From contig MHZB01000092.1 of assembly GCA_001828605.1 (NCBI GenBank), positions 1 through 46,348 on the forward strand: DNA of 46,348 nucleotides, in the 5' to 3' direction. The DNA comes from Planctomycetes bacterium RIFCSPLOWO2_12_FULL_50_35 (lineage in GTDB: Bacteria; Planctomycetota; Brocadiia; Brocadiales; Bathyanammoxibiaceae). The translations under genes and the position numbers were made by a program. The notes beneath the pieces were generated by a model that was not told where the DNA came from, searched no databases, and saw only the letters and a program-made list of their open reading frames with translations. Shown piece by piece: positions 8,165-15,726 of the stretch (the first letter of the stretch is position 1; each line of letters opens with the position of its first letter).

Positions 8165-9613
8165 ATGGCCTACAAAGACCTTAGAGAATTCATAGCGAAA
8201 CTTGAACAATCCGGTCAACTGCACCGCGTTAAAATCGAAGTTGACCCGGAGCTGGAGATAACGGAGATCACCGACAGGGTGACCAAGGCCGGCGGGCCTG
8301 CCCTTCTATTTGAAAAGGTAAAGGGCTCCAACATCCCCCTGCTTATCAACGCCATGGGCTCGTATGAGAGGATGTCCATGGCCCTCGGCGGGCGAAGCCT
8401 GGACGAAATAGCCCATGAGATAGAAGAGCTGACCAGGCCAAAACCCCCCAAGTCTTTTATGGATAAGCTGAAGTTCATCCCCACCTTAATGAAACTCTCC
8501 AATTTCCCACCTAAAATGGTAAGCCATGCACACTGCCAGGAGGTGGTGATAACGGATAACCCCTCTCTCTACAAATTCCCCATAATAAAGTGTTGGCCCA
8601 AGGACGGAGGCAGGTTTATCACCCTCCCCGCGGTCTTCACCAAGAATCCGAAAACGGGCACCAGAAACGCAGGCATGTACCGACTCCAGGTCTATGACGA
8701 GAGGACAACGGGCATGCACTGGCACATGCATCACGATGGCGCCCGGCACTACCGCATGTATCGGGAAGAGGGTAAAAGGACGGAGGTAGCCGCCGCCCTG
8801 GGAGGTGACCCGGCCATCACATACGCCGCCACCGCACCCATGCCCCCGGACATAGACGAGATGATGCTGGCAGGACTCCTGAGAAATCATCCCGTGGAGA
8901 TGGTAAAGTGCAAGACTATAGACATGGAGGTGCCGGCGGATGCAGAAATCGTGCTGGAGGGATACGTCGAGCCTGCTGAGACCCGACTTGAAGGACCCTT
9001 CGGAGACCACACGGGCTACTACTCCCTGGCAGACCAATTCCCGGTCTTCCACATAACCTGCATCACCCACCGTAGGAATCCCATTTACCCCACAACCATA
9101 GTGGGACAGCCGCCCCAGGAGGACTACTTCATGGGCAAGGCCACGGAGCGTATTTTTCTGCCCCTCCTCAAGCTGACCATACCGGAGATAGTTGATTTCA
9201 ACATGCCCATGTTCGGCGTTTTCCACAACTGCGTCTTCGTCTCCATAGACAAGCAGTACCCCTTCCATGCAAAGAAGGTGATGAGCTCCATCTGGGGCAT
9301 GGGGCAGATGATGTTCAGCAAGATAATCGTGGTGGTGGACAAGGACGTTAACGTCCAGAACCAGGACGAGGTACTCTGGCGGATGTCAAACAACATAGAC
9401 CCCAGACGCGACATAGTCTTTGTAGACGGCCCGCTTGACGAGTTGGACCACGCCTGCCCCATACCCAAGGCAGGCTCGAAGATGGGCATAGACGCTACCC
9501 GGAAATGGCCCTCAGAGGGCTTTACTCGCGACTGGCCCGAAGACATAGTAATGACCCCCGAGATAAAAGCCCTGGTAGACAAGCGCTGGAAGGAGTACGG
9601 AATAAACCTATAA
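8165..9613 (+). CDS. ubiD: UbiD family decarboxylase (prenylated-FMN dependent)
   Basis: The protein is 482 aa from ATG 8165, the usual UbiD length. It begins MAYKDLREFIAKLEQSGQL, the classical family start. The tracked start at 8039 would read through a palindromic repeat and is rejected. Conserved blocks include MHWHMHHDGARHY, where metal and prFMN bind, EGPFGDHTGYY with the catalytic acidic residues, and KVVVVDKDV-like IIVVVDKDVNVQ. UbiD enzymes decarboxylate prenylated aromatic acids with prenyl-FMN made by UbiX, which is not in the window. Because ubiE follows, the likely role is the decarboxylation step of menaquinone (futalosine route) or ubiquinone synthesis; this pathway choice is inference. 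Confidence 0.93.
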   Translation: MAYKDLREFIAKLEQSGQLHRVKIEVDPELEITEITDRVTKAGGPALLFEKVKGSNIPLLINAMGSYERMSMALGGRSLDEIAHEIEELTRPKPPKSFMDKLKFIPTLMKLSNFPPKMVSHAHCQEVVITDNPSLYKFPIIKCWPKDGGRFITLPAVFTKNPKTGTRNAGMYRLQVYDERTTGMHWHMHHDGARHYRMYREEGKRTEVAAALGGDPAITYAATAPMPPDIDEMMLAGLLRNHPVEMVKCKTIDMEVPADAEIVLEGYVEPAETRLEGPFGDHTGYYSLADQFPVFHITCITHRRNPIYPTTIVGQPPQEDYFMGKATERIFLPLLKLTIPEIVDFNMPMFGVFHNCVFVSIDKQYPFHAKKVMSSIWGMGQMMFSKIIVVVDKDVNVQNQDEVLWRMSNNIDPRRDIVFVDGPLDELDHACPIPKAGSKMGIDATRKWPSEGFTRDWPEDIVMTPEIKALVDKRWKEYGINL

Positions 9614-9619
9614 AATGAT

Positions 9620-9770
9620 TTTGTAGTGGTCGAACTTGTCCGCCAGAGGCGGACCTGCCTATGGCACGGCTCGACTACAAGCAGAGTAAACTCTGCCGCT
9701 ACAATACGATTTCGTAGGGGCAACCCCCCGTGGTTGCCCTTGAACAGGTACAGAGACCTGCCCCTACAAT
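9620..9770. repeat. Composite palindromic repeat between ubiD and ubiE
   Basis: The element holds successive stems: TTGTAG...CTACAA outer arms around GTCCGCC-AGA-GGCGGAC; GCAGAGT-AA-ACTCTGC; and GTAGGGGC...GCCCCTAC around GGGCAACC/GGTTGCCC and CAGGT/ACCTG. It fills most of the 259-nt gap. It belongs to the same family as the 8090 and 45.7 kb copies. Confidence 0.85.
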
Positions 9771-9872
9771 TTAATTATTTATAGCATGGGTGCTCGGCCA
9801 CTCATGTTTAATGATATATGACTGTTTGCTCAAGTTAAGTCATAAAGTAGCTGGCACACCGATACGACATAC

Positions 9873-10685
9873 ATGAACAATATCAAAGAACCACCTCCCA
9901 CTGAAAAACTGCTGGAAAAGGAAGGCCGCGACATCCGCCGGATGTTTGCCTCCATCGCCCCCACCTATGACCTCTTGAACCGACTCCTGAGCCTTGGGTT
10001 TGACCAGAAGTGGCGGGAGAGGGCCGTTGAACTAAGCAAGCTACCAGAAGCAGGGCAACCATCCGCCTTCGGCGGAGTTACTCCTACAAAAGGCATAAAG
10101 GTGCTGGACATCTGCACAGGCACTGCTGACCTGGCAATCGCGTACTCCCAGAAGATAGGACAGGGCGGGCTGGTGGTAGGCTCGGATTTCTGCTGGGAGA
10201 TGCTTGCGCGCGCCCCCCAGAAACGGAAGACACTGAAAAACGGCTGCCCAATAACACTGGTTCAGGCCGATGCCCTCCACCTGCCGTTTGCCGATAACTC
10301 CTTTGACGTAGTATCCGTTGCGTTCGGCATCAGAAACGTCTCTGACCTGAAAGAAGGTCTAAAGGAGATGGCGAGGGTCGTTTCGCCGGGCGGCAGGGTG
10401 GTTATACTTGAGTTCGGCCTGCCGGAGAGCCGCGTATTTAAGGGACTCTACAACTTCTACTTCAACCAGGTACTCCCAAAGGTAGGTAATCTCATAGCGG
10501 CCATCGGCTCATCTGAACGCACCCGCGCCTACACATATCTCTCCGCATCCGTAGGCAAGTTCCCAGACGCAAGGGGACTGAGGGAACTCATGGAGTCCCT
10601 CGGCCTCACGCAAGTAAAGTCTCACCCCCTCAGCCTGGGCATCGCCAATGTGCATGTAGGAAAAAAACCCTTGAGGGAAGCTTAG
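9873..10685 (+). CDS. ubiE: UbiE/MenG demethylmenaquinone methyltransferase with an in-frame palindromic insertion
   Basis: The 270-aa protein has the UbiE hallmarks: YDLLNRLLSLGFDQKWR near the start, SAM-binding motif LDICTGTADLAI, DNSFDVVSVAFGIRNV and a C-terminal ANVHVG. It methylates the demethylated quinone in the last step of menaquinone or ubiquinone synthesis, and fits with ubiD upstream. Just before the SAM motif lies an unusual stretch, PEAGQPSAFGGVTPTKG, roughly 12-15 residues beyond what the family needs. Its DNA is a palindrome resembling the dispersed repeats. The frame is kept and all catalytic motifs remain, so the enzyme is probably active with a surface loop added. Confidence 0.95.
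   Translation: MNNIKEPPPTEKLLEKEGRDIRRMFASIAPTYDLLNRLLSLGFDQKWRERAVELSKLPEAGQPSAFGGVTPTKGIKVLDICTGTADLAIAYSQKIGQGGLVVGSDFCWEMLARAPQKRKTLKNGCPITLVQADALHLPFADNSFDVVSVAFGIRNVSDLKEGLKEMARVVSPGGRVVILEFGLPESRVFKGLYNFYFNQVLPKVGNLIAAIGSSERTRAYTYLSASVGKFPDARGLRELMESLGLTQVKSHPLSLGIANVHVGKKPLREA
10050..10089 (+). repeat. Palindromic element inside the ubiE coding sequence
   Basis: GGGCAACC, then TCCGCC-TTC-GGCGGA, then CTCCTACAA resembles the nearby intergenic GTAGGGGCAACC...CCCTACAA elements, but is read in frame by ubiE. Its resemblance to the intergenic copies is by eye and partial. Confidence 0.55.
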
Positions 10686-10771
10686 ATTTGTAAAGAAAGT
10701 TCTAACGTCGTCCACCAGGATCCACCCTTCTAAATCTGACAGTATCTTAACCAAAATAAAAGGAGAGAAAT

Positions 10772-10942
10772 ATGGTCGAGGGTGGAAGTAAATTAGGGGG
10801 CAAATACTGGAAAGAGCCTAAGCCTGATGGAATGATTGAAATAGACTGTCCTGATTGTGGAAATACCGTAGAGTTTATGAGTGATGAGAAGAGCAGAAAG
10901 TGCAACTGTGGGAAAATCATCGAAAGACCGCTAGAAACATAG
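10772..10942 (+). CDS. Small zinc-ribbon protein, 56 aa
   Basis: This ORF is below the length cut of the supplied track. A strong AGGAG lies 7 nt before ATG 10772. The protein begins MVEGGSKLGGKYWKEP and has a treble-cleft-like cysteine set: CPDCGNTVEF, then CNCGKIIE about 17 residues later. Four cysteines in two close pairs suggest a single zinc ribbon. Function is unknown; such mini-ribbons can act as nucleic-acid or protein-binding modules. It stands 86 nt after ubiE on the same strand. The ribosome site and cysteine pattern make it likely to be a real gene. Confidence 0.72.
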   Translation: MVEGGSKLGGKYWKEPKPDGMIEIDCPDCGNTVEFMSDEKSRKCNCGKIIERPLET

Positions 10943-11530
10943 GGAAAATCATAATGGCATTTAAGAACTGCCCAGGCAGTGCTTCAACCTCTACAGAGAT
11001 CGCAGAAAGAAATGTTACGGCAGTCGGTCAATCGCACAGTAGACCTTCTATAAATAAAGACGCCAAGAAGAAACCCTGTACTTCGGGATATTCAACAACA
11101 CTAATTAAGAAAGACGAACACTTCGGGGTCGGTCAGACGTGAATTGGTCATATGGGACTGCACGGCGCTGCACCCGTCAAAATCCTTACCGGCGCCCGTG
11201 CCGCCCGCCAAGGTCTCATAGTACTGGAAGTGTTCGTTACCGAAACTGAAGTTGTTCATAGTTCCCTGCGAGGCGGCCATAATTCCCAATGCACCGTACA
11301 GGGCATTGACAATGGCCTGCGAGGTCTCTACGTTACCGCCCGCAACCGCCTACCCAAAGAGGGATTCTACAGAAAGTCTTCGAGACCGTGCAAGGAGTAA
11401 TCTGGCCACGCATTTACAGGTCAGTAAAAGTGTTATAGCAAGTAAAGTTTTGGATTGACTTTTAGCAGGGGCAGGCTTAATTTGTGAAGAGATTTTGCCC
11501 GCTGTTCGGAACCCTCTGTGGAGCACACAA
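10943..11530. other. Long gap holding a pseudogene fragment
   Basis: About 590 nt without an intact gene. It contains the hydantoinase B remnant on the minus strand and a small palindrome (ACTGCCCAGGCAGT) near 10968. The tracked ORFs here (10900, 11152, 11252) look like random frames. The stretch just before the HtrA gene has a TTGACT at 11455 but no convincing -10. Confidence 0.6.
11101..11349 (-). pseudogene. Remnant of hydantoinase B / 5-oxoprolinase subunit (HyuB)
   Basis: Read on the minus strand from 11349, the frame gives [20 protein letters not shown], then [19 protein letters not shown], then [26 protein letters not shown]. This is the highly conserved C-terminal core of HyuB-type N-methylhydantoinase / oxoprolinase B subunits (about 550-600 aa in full). 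Only some 80 residues survive. A stop codon lies directly before the fragment and the frame diverges then stops right after DPEV. No HyuA part is visible. It is a clear gene relic, probably left after deletion on both sides. Confidence 0.85.
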
Positions 11531-13900
11531 ATGAGCAAGACAGGATCAGTTCGTAGGTTATTTACCTTCTTTACATCCTTCATTATCCTCTGCCCCATTA
11601 TTATATCTCTCTTGCTGCTGCCGTCTGCGGGACATGCAGGGATATTCGACAAGGAGAAAAGGCCCGGGGAAATAGCAAAAAAATATGGTGCAGCCGTGGT
11701 CTTTATAACCTCCTTTGATAAAGAGAGTAAGGCACTCGGTGCGGGTAATGGATTCATAATTGACCCCAAGGGTATCGTGGTCACCAATTACCACTATATA
11801 AATGGCGCTGCTACTGCCTGGGTGAAACTTATGGACGGGGCGCACTACCAGGTTGAGGGGATACTGGGTGCCGACCGAGACCGAGACGTTGTCGTGTTAA
11901 AGGTAAAGGCCAAGAATCTTCCCAGCACACCTATCGGAGACTCGGATGAGTTATCGTGGGGTGAGCGGATAGTGGTTTTTGACGAGAATACGGTGTCAGA
12001 GGGATTAATACTTGCCCTGATGGGTCACGAGGGTGCTATGCAGTTTACATCCCAGATTCCCCTGAGTTCCAGCGGCGGGCCAATATTTAATACAAAGGGC
12101 CAGGTAGCAGGGGTAGTTACCTCTCTAGACAAAAAAGGACAGAACCTTAACTTTGCGGCACCTATAAATATTGTAAAGCCACTCCTGAATGGGAAACTCG
12201 TAGCATTAGCAGAGGCGGCTAAAGAGACAGAGGGCAAGCCCGATTCAGTAATAAGTCAATTCCAGGAGGCCGTCAGACTAAGACCCGATGATGCAGAGAC
12301 CCACTATAACCTTGGCGTGGCGTACAGCGAGGAGGACCTGAATGACCTGGCAATAAACGAATTTCAGGAGGCCTTAAGGCTAAAGCCCGATTATGCAGAG
12401 GCCCATCTTGGCCTTGGCATAGAGTACGGTTTAAAGGGCATGTATGATATGGAAGTAAACAAACTCCAGGAGGCCGTCAGGCTAAGCCCTGATTTTGCAG
12501 AGGCTCACGCCAGCCTTGGCGCAGTGTATAGTATAAAGGGCCAGTACGATCTGGCAGTTAACGAACTTCAGGAGGCTTTAAGGCTAAAACCGGATTATGC
12601 GGTGGCCCACTTTGGCCTTAGCTCAGTGTACCACAAGCAAGGCCAGTATGACCTGGTAGTTAACGAACTTCAGGAGGCCCTAAAACTAGACCCAGATTAT
12701 ATAGAGGCTCGCGAATTATTAGATGAAATACATCAGTTGCGGGGGGAGCAGACGCCCCTAGCCAATACTGCCCGTCTCTCCATTACAGGAGGGGAAGATA
12801 CTACCACTGAAGCTAAACTCCATCTTGAAAAGGGATCCTCTTTCCTACAAGAGGACAAGCACGATTTAGCAATCGGCGAATATCAGGCGGCCATCAGGCT
12901 AAAACCAGATTACGCAGAGGCCTATCTCGGCCTTGGCGCAGCGTACGGCATGAAAGGTATGCATGACCTGGAGATAAGCCAATACAAGGAAGCCATCAAG
13001 CTAAGGCCTGATTACGCACAAGCCCACTTTGGTCTTGGTTCGGTGTACCGCGAGCAGGGCCAGCTCGACCTGTCAATGGAGCAGTATCAGGAGACAGTAA
13101 GATTAAAGCCCGATTACGCAGAGGCCCATTTTGGTCTCGGAGTGGTGTACGGCAAGAAAGGTCTATATGACCTCGCCATAAAGGAGCTGGAAGAGACTAT
13201 AAAGCTAATGCCCGATGATGCAGATGCCCACTATAATCTTGGTGCGGCTTACGGCTTAAAAGGCCAGTACGACCTGGCGAAAAAGCAGTTTGAGGAGACC
13301 TTAAGGCTATACCCTAATTACGCAGATGCACAAAAGGCATTATATAGGCTTTACAAATTGGGGGAGACGCAAGCACCTTCAGCCAGTACTGCCCAGCCAT
13401 CCATCCCAACGGAGGCAGATAATTTCTCTGAGGCCCAGCGGCACCTTGAACTGGGCAATTCCTACCGCTCGGAGCAGAAGTATGACTCGGCGATAAGTGA
13501 ATTTCAGGAGGCAGTAAGACTAAAGCCTGATTATGCAGAGGCCCACTATGATCTTGGCATAGCTTACGGTGTGGTTGGTAAGAAAGACTTGGCAATAACG
13601 CAGTACAAGGAGGCCCTCCGGCTGAAGCCTGATTATCAACGTGCCCACTTCAGCCTGGCTGTGGAGTACAGCATGGGAGGCCAGCACGACCTTGCAATAA
13701 GCGAATATCAGGAGGCTATCAGACTGAGACCCGACGATGCGATGGCCCACTTTAATCTTAGCTATGTGTACGACCAAAAGGGGTTGTACGACCTCGCAAT
13801 AGAGGAATGCGAGGAGGCCCTGAGGCTGAGGCCTAATTGGATAGAAGCCCTTGAAGTGTTAGATGAACTCGCCATAAAACATAAGATGATGGGTAATTAA
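11531..13900 (+). CDS. HtrA-like secreted trypsin-fold protease with about 13 TPR repeats
   Basis: From ATG 11531 (GGAG 7 nt upstream) the protein is 789 aa; the tracked TTG start at 11495 has no support. A signal peptide ends near SAGHA. Residues about 45-225 form a chymotrypsin-fold domain resembling HtrA/Do: GFIIDPKGIVVTNYHYI holds the catalytic His, DRDVVVLKV the Asp and SSSGGPIFN the Ser, so the triad looks intact. No PDZ domain follows. Instead three blocks of 34-residue TPRs (about 4, 5 and 4 full units plus partial ones) are separated by two similar Ser/Thr/Pro-rich linkers. It probably works in the periplasm as a protease with a protein-binding scaffold. Partners are unknown. Confidence 0.9.
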   Translation: MSKTGSVRRLFTFFTSFIILCPIIISLLLLPSAGHAGIFDKEKRPGEIAKKYGAAVVFITSFDKESKALGAGNGFIIDPKGIVVTNYHYINGAATAWVKLMDGAHYQVEGILGADRDRDVVVLKVKAKNLPSTPIGDSDELSWGERIVVFDENTVSEGLILALMGHEGAMQFTSQIPLSSSGGPIFNTKGQVAGVVTSLDKKGQNLNFAAPINIVKPLLNGKLVALAEAAKETEGKPDSVISQFQEAVRLRPDDAETHYNLGVAYSEEDLNDLAINEFQEALRLKPDYAEAHLGLGIEYGLKGMYDMEVNKLQEAVRLSPDFAEAHASLGAVYSIKGQYDLAVNELQEALRLKPDYAVAHFGLSSVYHKQGQYDLVVNELQEALKLDPDYIEARELLDEIHQLRGEQTPLANTARLSITGGEDTTTEAKLHLEKGSSFLQEDKHDLAIGEYQAAIRLKPDYAEAYLGLGAAYGMKGMHDLEISQYKEAIKLRPDYAQAHFGLGSVYREQGQLDLSMEQYQETVRLKPDYAEAHFGLGVVYGKKGLYDLAIKELEETIKLMPDDADAHYNLGAAYGLKGQYDLAKKQFEETLRLYPNYADAQKALYRLYKLGETQAPSASTAQPSIPTEADNFSEAQRHLELGNSYRSEQKYDSAISEFQEAVRLKPDYAEAHYDLGIAYGVVGKKDLAITQYKEALRLKPDYQRAHFSLAVEYSMGGQHDLAISEYQEAIRLRPDDAMAHFNLSYVYDQKGLYDLAIEECEEALRLRPNWIEALEVLDELAIKHKMMGN

Positions 13901-14116
13901 AGGGTGTTTTTAACGAGGGTCTTCAGCCTTTCTATCGGCCTGTGGTTGCGCACACAATCCCTAAGAAGAGGGAACTGAAAGAGGTATTACTCACCCCGCA
14001 ATCTGGTTAAGTCAGGGCTGTGCAGGTTCTGCCCATCTTTTGCCCACCCGCGCAAATTCGAGATTGAAGGAAGCCACTGCCTGTGATAAACTGCTACCAA
14101 GTACAAAGATACAAAA

Positions 14117-14189
14117 GGGCCCGTAGCTCAGCCGGTAGAGCAGTGGACTCATAATCCATTGGTCCCAGGTTCGAACCCTGGCGGGCCCA
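14117..14189 (+). tRNA. tRNA with CAT anticodon, probably tRNA-Ile2 (lysidine type)
   Basis: A full cloverleaf folds: acceptor GGGCCCG/CGGGCCC, D stem GCTC/GAGC, anticodon stem GTGGA/TCCAT with loop CTCATAA, variable loop TGGTC, and T arm CCAGG-TTCGAAC-CCTGG. The anticodon is at 14150-14152. Base pairs C4-G69 and C5-G68 and the TGGTC variable loop agree with TilS-modified tRNA-Ile2 of E. coli and differ from elongator tRNA-Met. CCA is not encoded. The tRNA is certain; its isoleucine identity is likely. Confidence 0.93.
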
Positions 14190-14253
14190 CTCATGCCGCG
14201 AGCGCTTACAAAAAACGCGGGCATGTAATTGTCAAACAATTATGGGGAAAAGA

Positions 14254-14318
14254 TGTAGCGTCGGAGCTTGCTCTCTGCCTAAGGCGGATTGAACGTGGCA
14301 GCGAGCTGCCACGCTACA
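14254..14318. repeat. Palindromic repeat with TGTAGCGT/ACGCTACA ends
   Basis: Perfect 8-bp outer arms enclose GAGC-TT-GCTC and GTGGCAG-CGAG-CTGCCAC hairpins. It lies 10 nt past the stop of the truncated sensor gene, at the point where that gene loses its sequence. Confidence 0.8.
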
Positions 14319-14328
14319 TACAAATCCT

Positions 14329-14691
14329 TCACTTCACCTCAAAGATATATACCCTCTGGACGTGCTGCCCGAACGTATGATTTCTTATAATGGCATCCAG
14401 CGCACCGAACTGTTCCCGATTATTTTTGAGGTCAATCGGCTGACCCGACTTCATGGCCGGGAAGAAAAATTCCTGATACATGGCGTAATTTAGATTAGTC
14501 GTCGTATATTTGAAGTAGTTTAGGCTTCGTCTGACCAGGGCATCCTTCTCAAATTTTGCGAATAAAAACCCCACACCGACGCTTACTGCAGATATTACAA
14601 GGAAGCTGGTCAGGGTGTAATAGAACAGGAGGTTAAACTTCTCCGGCTTAAAGGAGAGGGAAAGCTTATTAAACCTTAATTTCATGGCCAT
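14329..14691 (-). pseudogene. Truncated N-terminal part of a membrane sensor protein
   Basis: The 120-aa product has one strong transmembrane helix (FNLLFYYTLTSFLVISAVSVGVGFLF) after a basic start, then about 70 residues of a predicted extracytoplasmic sensor segment that ends abruptly at VYIFEVK. This layout is typical of the start of sensor kinases or cyclase/phosphodiesterase sensors, which normally continue for hundreds of residues with a second membrane helix. No kinase part follows; a palindromic repeat lies immediately downstream. I read it as a truncated gene, though a small free-standing membrane protein cannot be ruled out. Confidence 0.6.
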
Positions 14692-14700
14692 AGTTCTTTT

Positions 14701-14749
14701 GAGACCTCTGCAAAAGCCGCTTCAGCGCCCCATGTCATTCTGAGGTCTC
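14701..14749. repeat. Inverted repeat GAGACCTC...GAGGTCTC
   Basis: Perfect 8-bp arms bracket TGCAAAAGCCGCTTCAGCG and ATGTCATTCT. A diverged copy of the inner sequence is at 26486-26522, and the GAGACCT-TGCAAAA start recurs at about 16907. Confidence 0.75.
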
Positions 14750-14955
14750 CTTTTATATCCGTTTTCGGAATTTGGGCGAAGAATCCCCCGTAGTTTACTA
14801 CAACTGGGGAGAATCTCAAGGGGTGTCGGGTTCTATAAGCTGAGTTTGAACCCTGCAGAGCAACATTTTTTGGGGGTCTTCACTTGAAAATAAGCGGTAA
14901 AACTGCTAGCCTTTTACTAAAGTCTATGAAGCCGCGATGACATGGAGGTATTCCA

Positions 14956-15552
14956 ATGGCATTATTGAATAAAATTACTTTAATCTCAACTTTAGCAATA
15001 TTTTTATTATCCTTATCCCTAAACGTATCTTCCGCCCTGGCAATACCGCCCGGCAATCCCTTCAACTCCCTTAGCGAGGAAGACAAGGGGCGCATCGTAA
15101 AGATACTGCAGGACATCTCTAAAAAGAAAGATCAGCCCACACGGGAGACGTTCCGAGAATTCTGGATTATCTGGGAGAAGCAGGGACGCTGGCCGGAGGC
15201 GGACATTCAGGACCTGCGGGACTACCTGGTGGGCCCGTCTCTTATCTATATGACCTACGTCTGGCAGGATGCGTTAAACTCACTTCAGACCAGCACGCCA
15301 CAAAAGAACGCCGAAAGGGCCAAATACGAGAAGAGGCTCCTGGCCCTTGGAATCATCAAAAAAGAAGAGATCGAGAAGAATGATAAAATGATTGAGAAGA
15401 TTTCACACCAGGAACCCCTTGCCACCGAAGACGGGCGGGAATACGTGGTCACCGAGGCCGGCATAGAACTGGTGCTCACCAGCCTCCTTGACGCCGACAA
15501 GCGGGTACAGCGCCTGTTCAGTAAGGAATACATCGAGCCACCACAACAATAG
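14956..15552 (+). CDS. Secreted protein of unknown function, 198 aa
   Basis: GGAGGT lies 6 nt before the ATG. The first 30 residues are a clear signal peptide (hydrophobic ISTLAIFLLSLSLNVSSALA, probable cleavage after ALA). The mature part is charged and mostly helical, with FREFWIIWEKQGRWPEADIQ as a tryptophan-rich segment and a lysine/glutamate-rich middle. No cysteines and no motif I recognise. It stands alone between repeat-rich gaps. Probably periplasmic; function unknown. Confidence 0.8.
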   Translation: MALLNKITLISTLAIFLLSLSLNVSSALAIPPGNPFNSLSEEDKGRIVKILQDISKKKDQPTRETFREFWIIWEKQGRWPEADIQDLRDYLVGPSLIYMTYVWQDALNSLQTSTPQKNAERAKYEKRLLALGIIKKEEIEKNDKMIEKISHQEPLATEDGREYVVTEAGIELVLTSLLDADKRVQRLFSKEYIEPPQQ

Positions 15553-15726
15553 CCATCGAACATAATCTCAAAAATTCGACCCCTGTCCACCAACAGGACA
15601 AGATAACTTGAACAAGGATGCTTGCCAATACAAGTTTTGGGTCCGAAATAAATCCTGCCCACAACCACCCTTTGAGGGTTACAAATATGATTTACGCATC
15701 CTCCACTCCAGAAGGGAGCCCTTACT

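Noticed and set aside
8486-9268. 260-aa minus-strand ORF
   Set aside because: Antisense to the conserved core of ubiD; composition typical of a shadow frame.
7985-9770. Palindrome clusters as a CRISPR array
   Set aside because: Units differ in length and sequence, spacing is irregular, and no regular spacers or cas genes are present.
11152-11458. Plus-strand ORFs of 82 and 68 aa
   Set aside because: They are antisense to the HyuB remnant and show no motif or ribosome site.
14117-14189. Elongator tRNA-Met reading of the CAT tRNA
   Set aside because: C4-G69/C5-G68 and the TGGTC variable loop favour tRNA-Ile2; kept as the less likely alternative.
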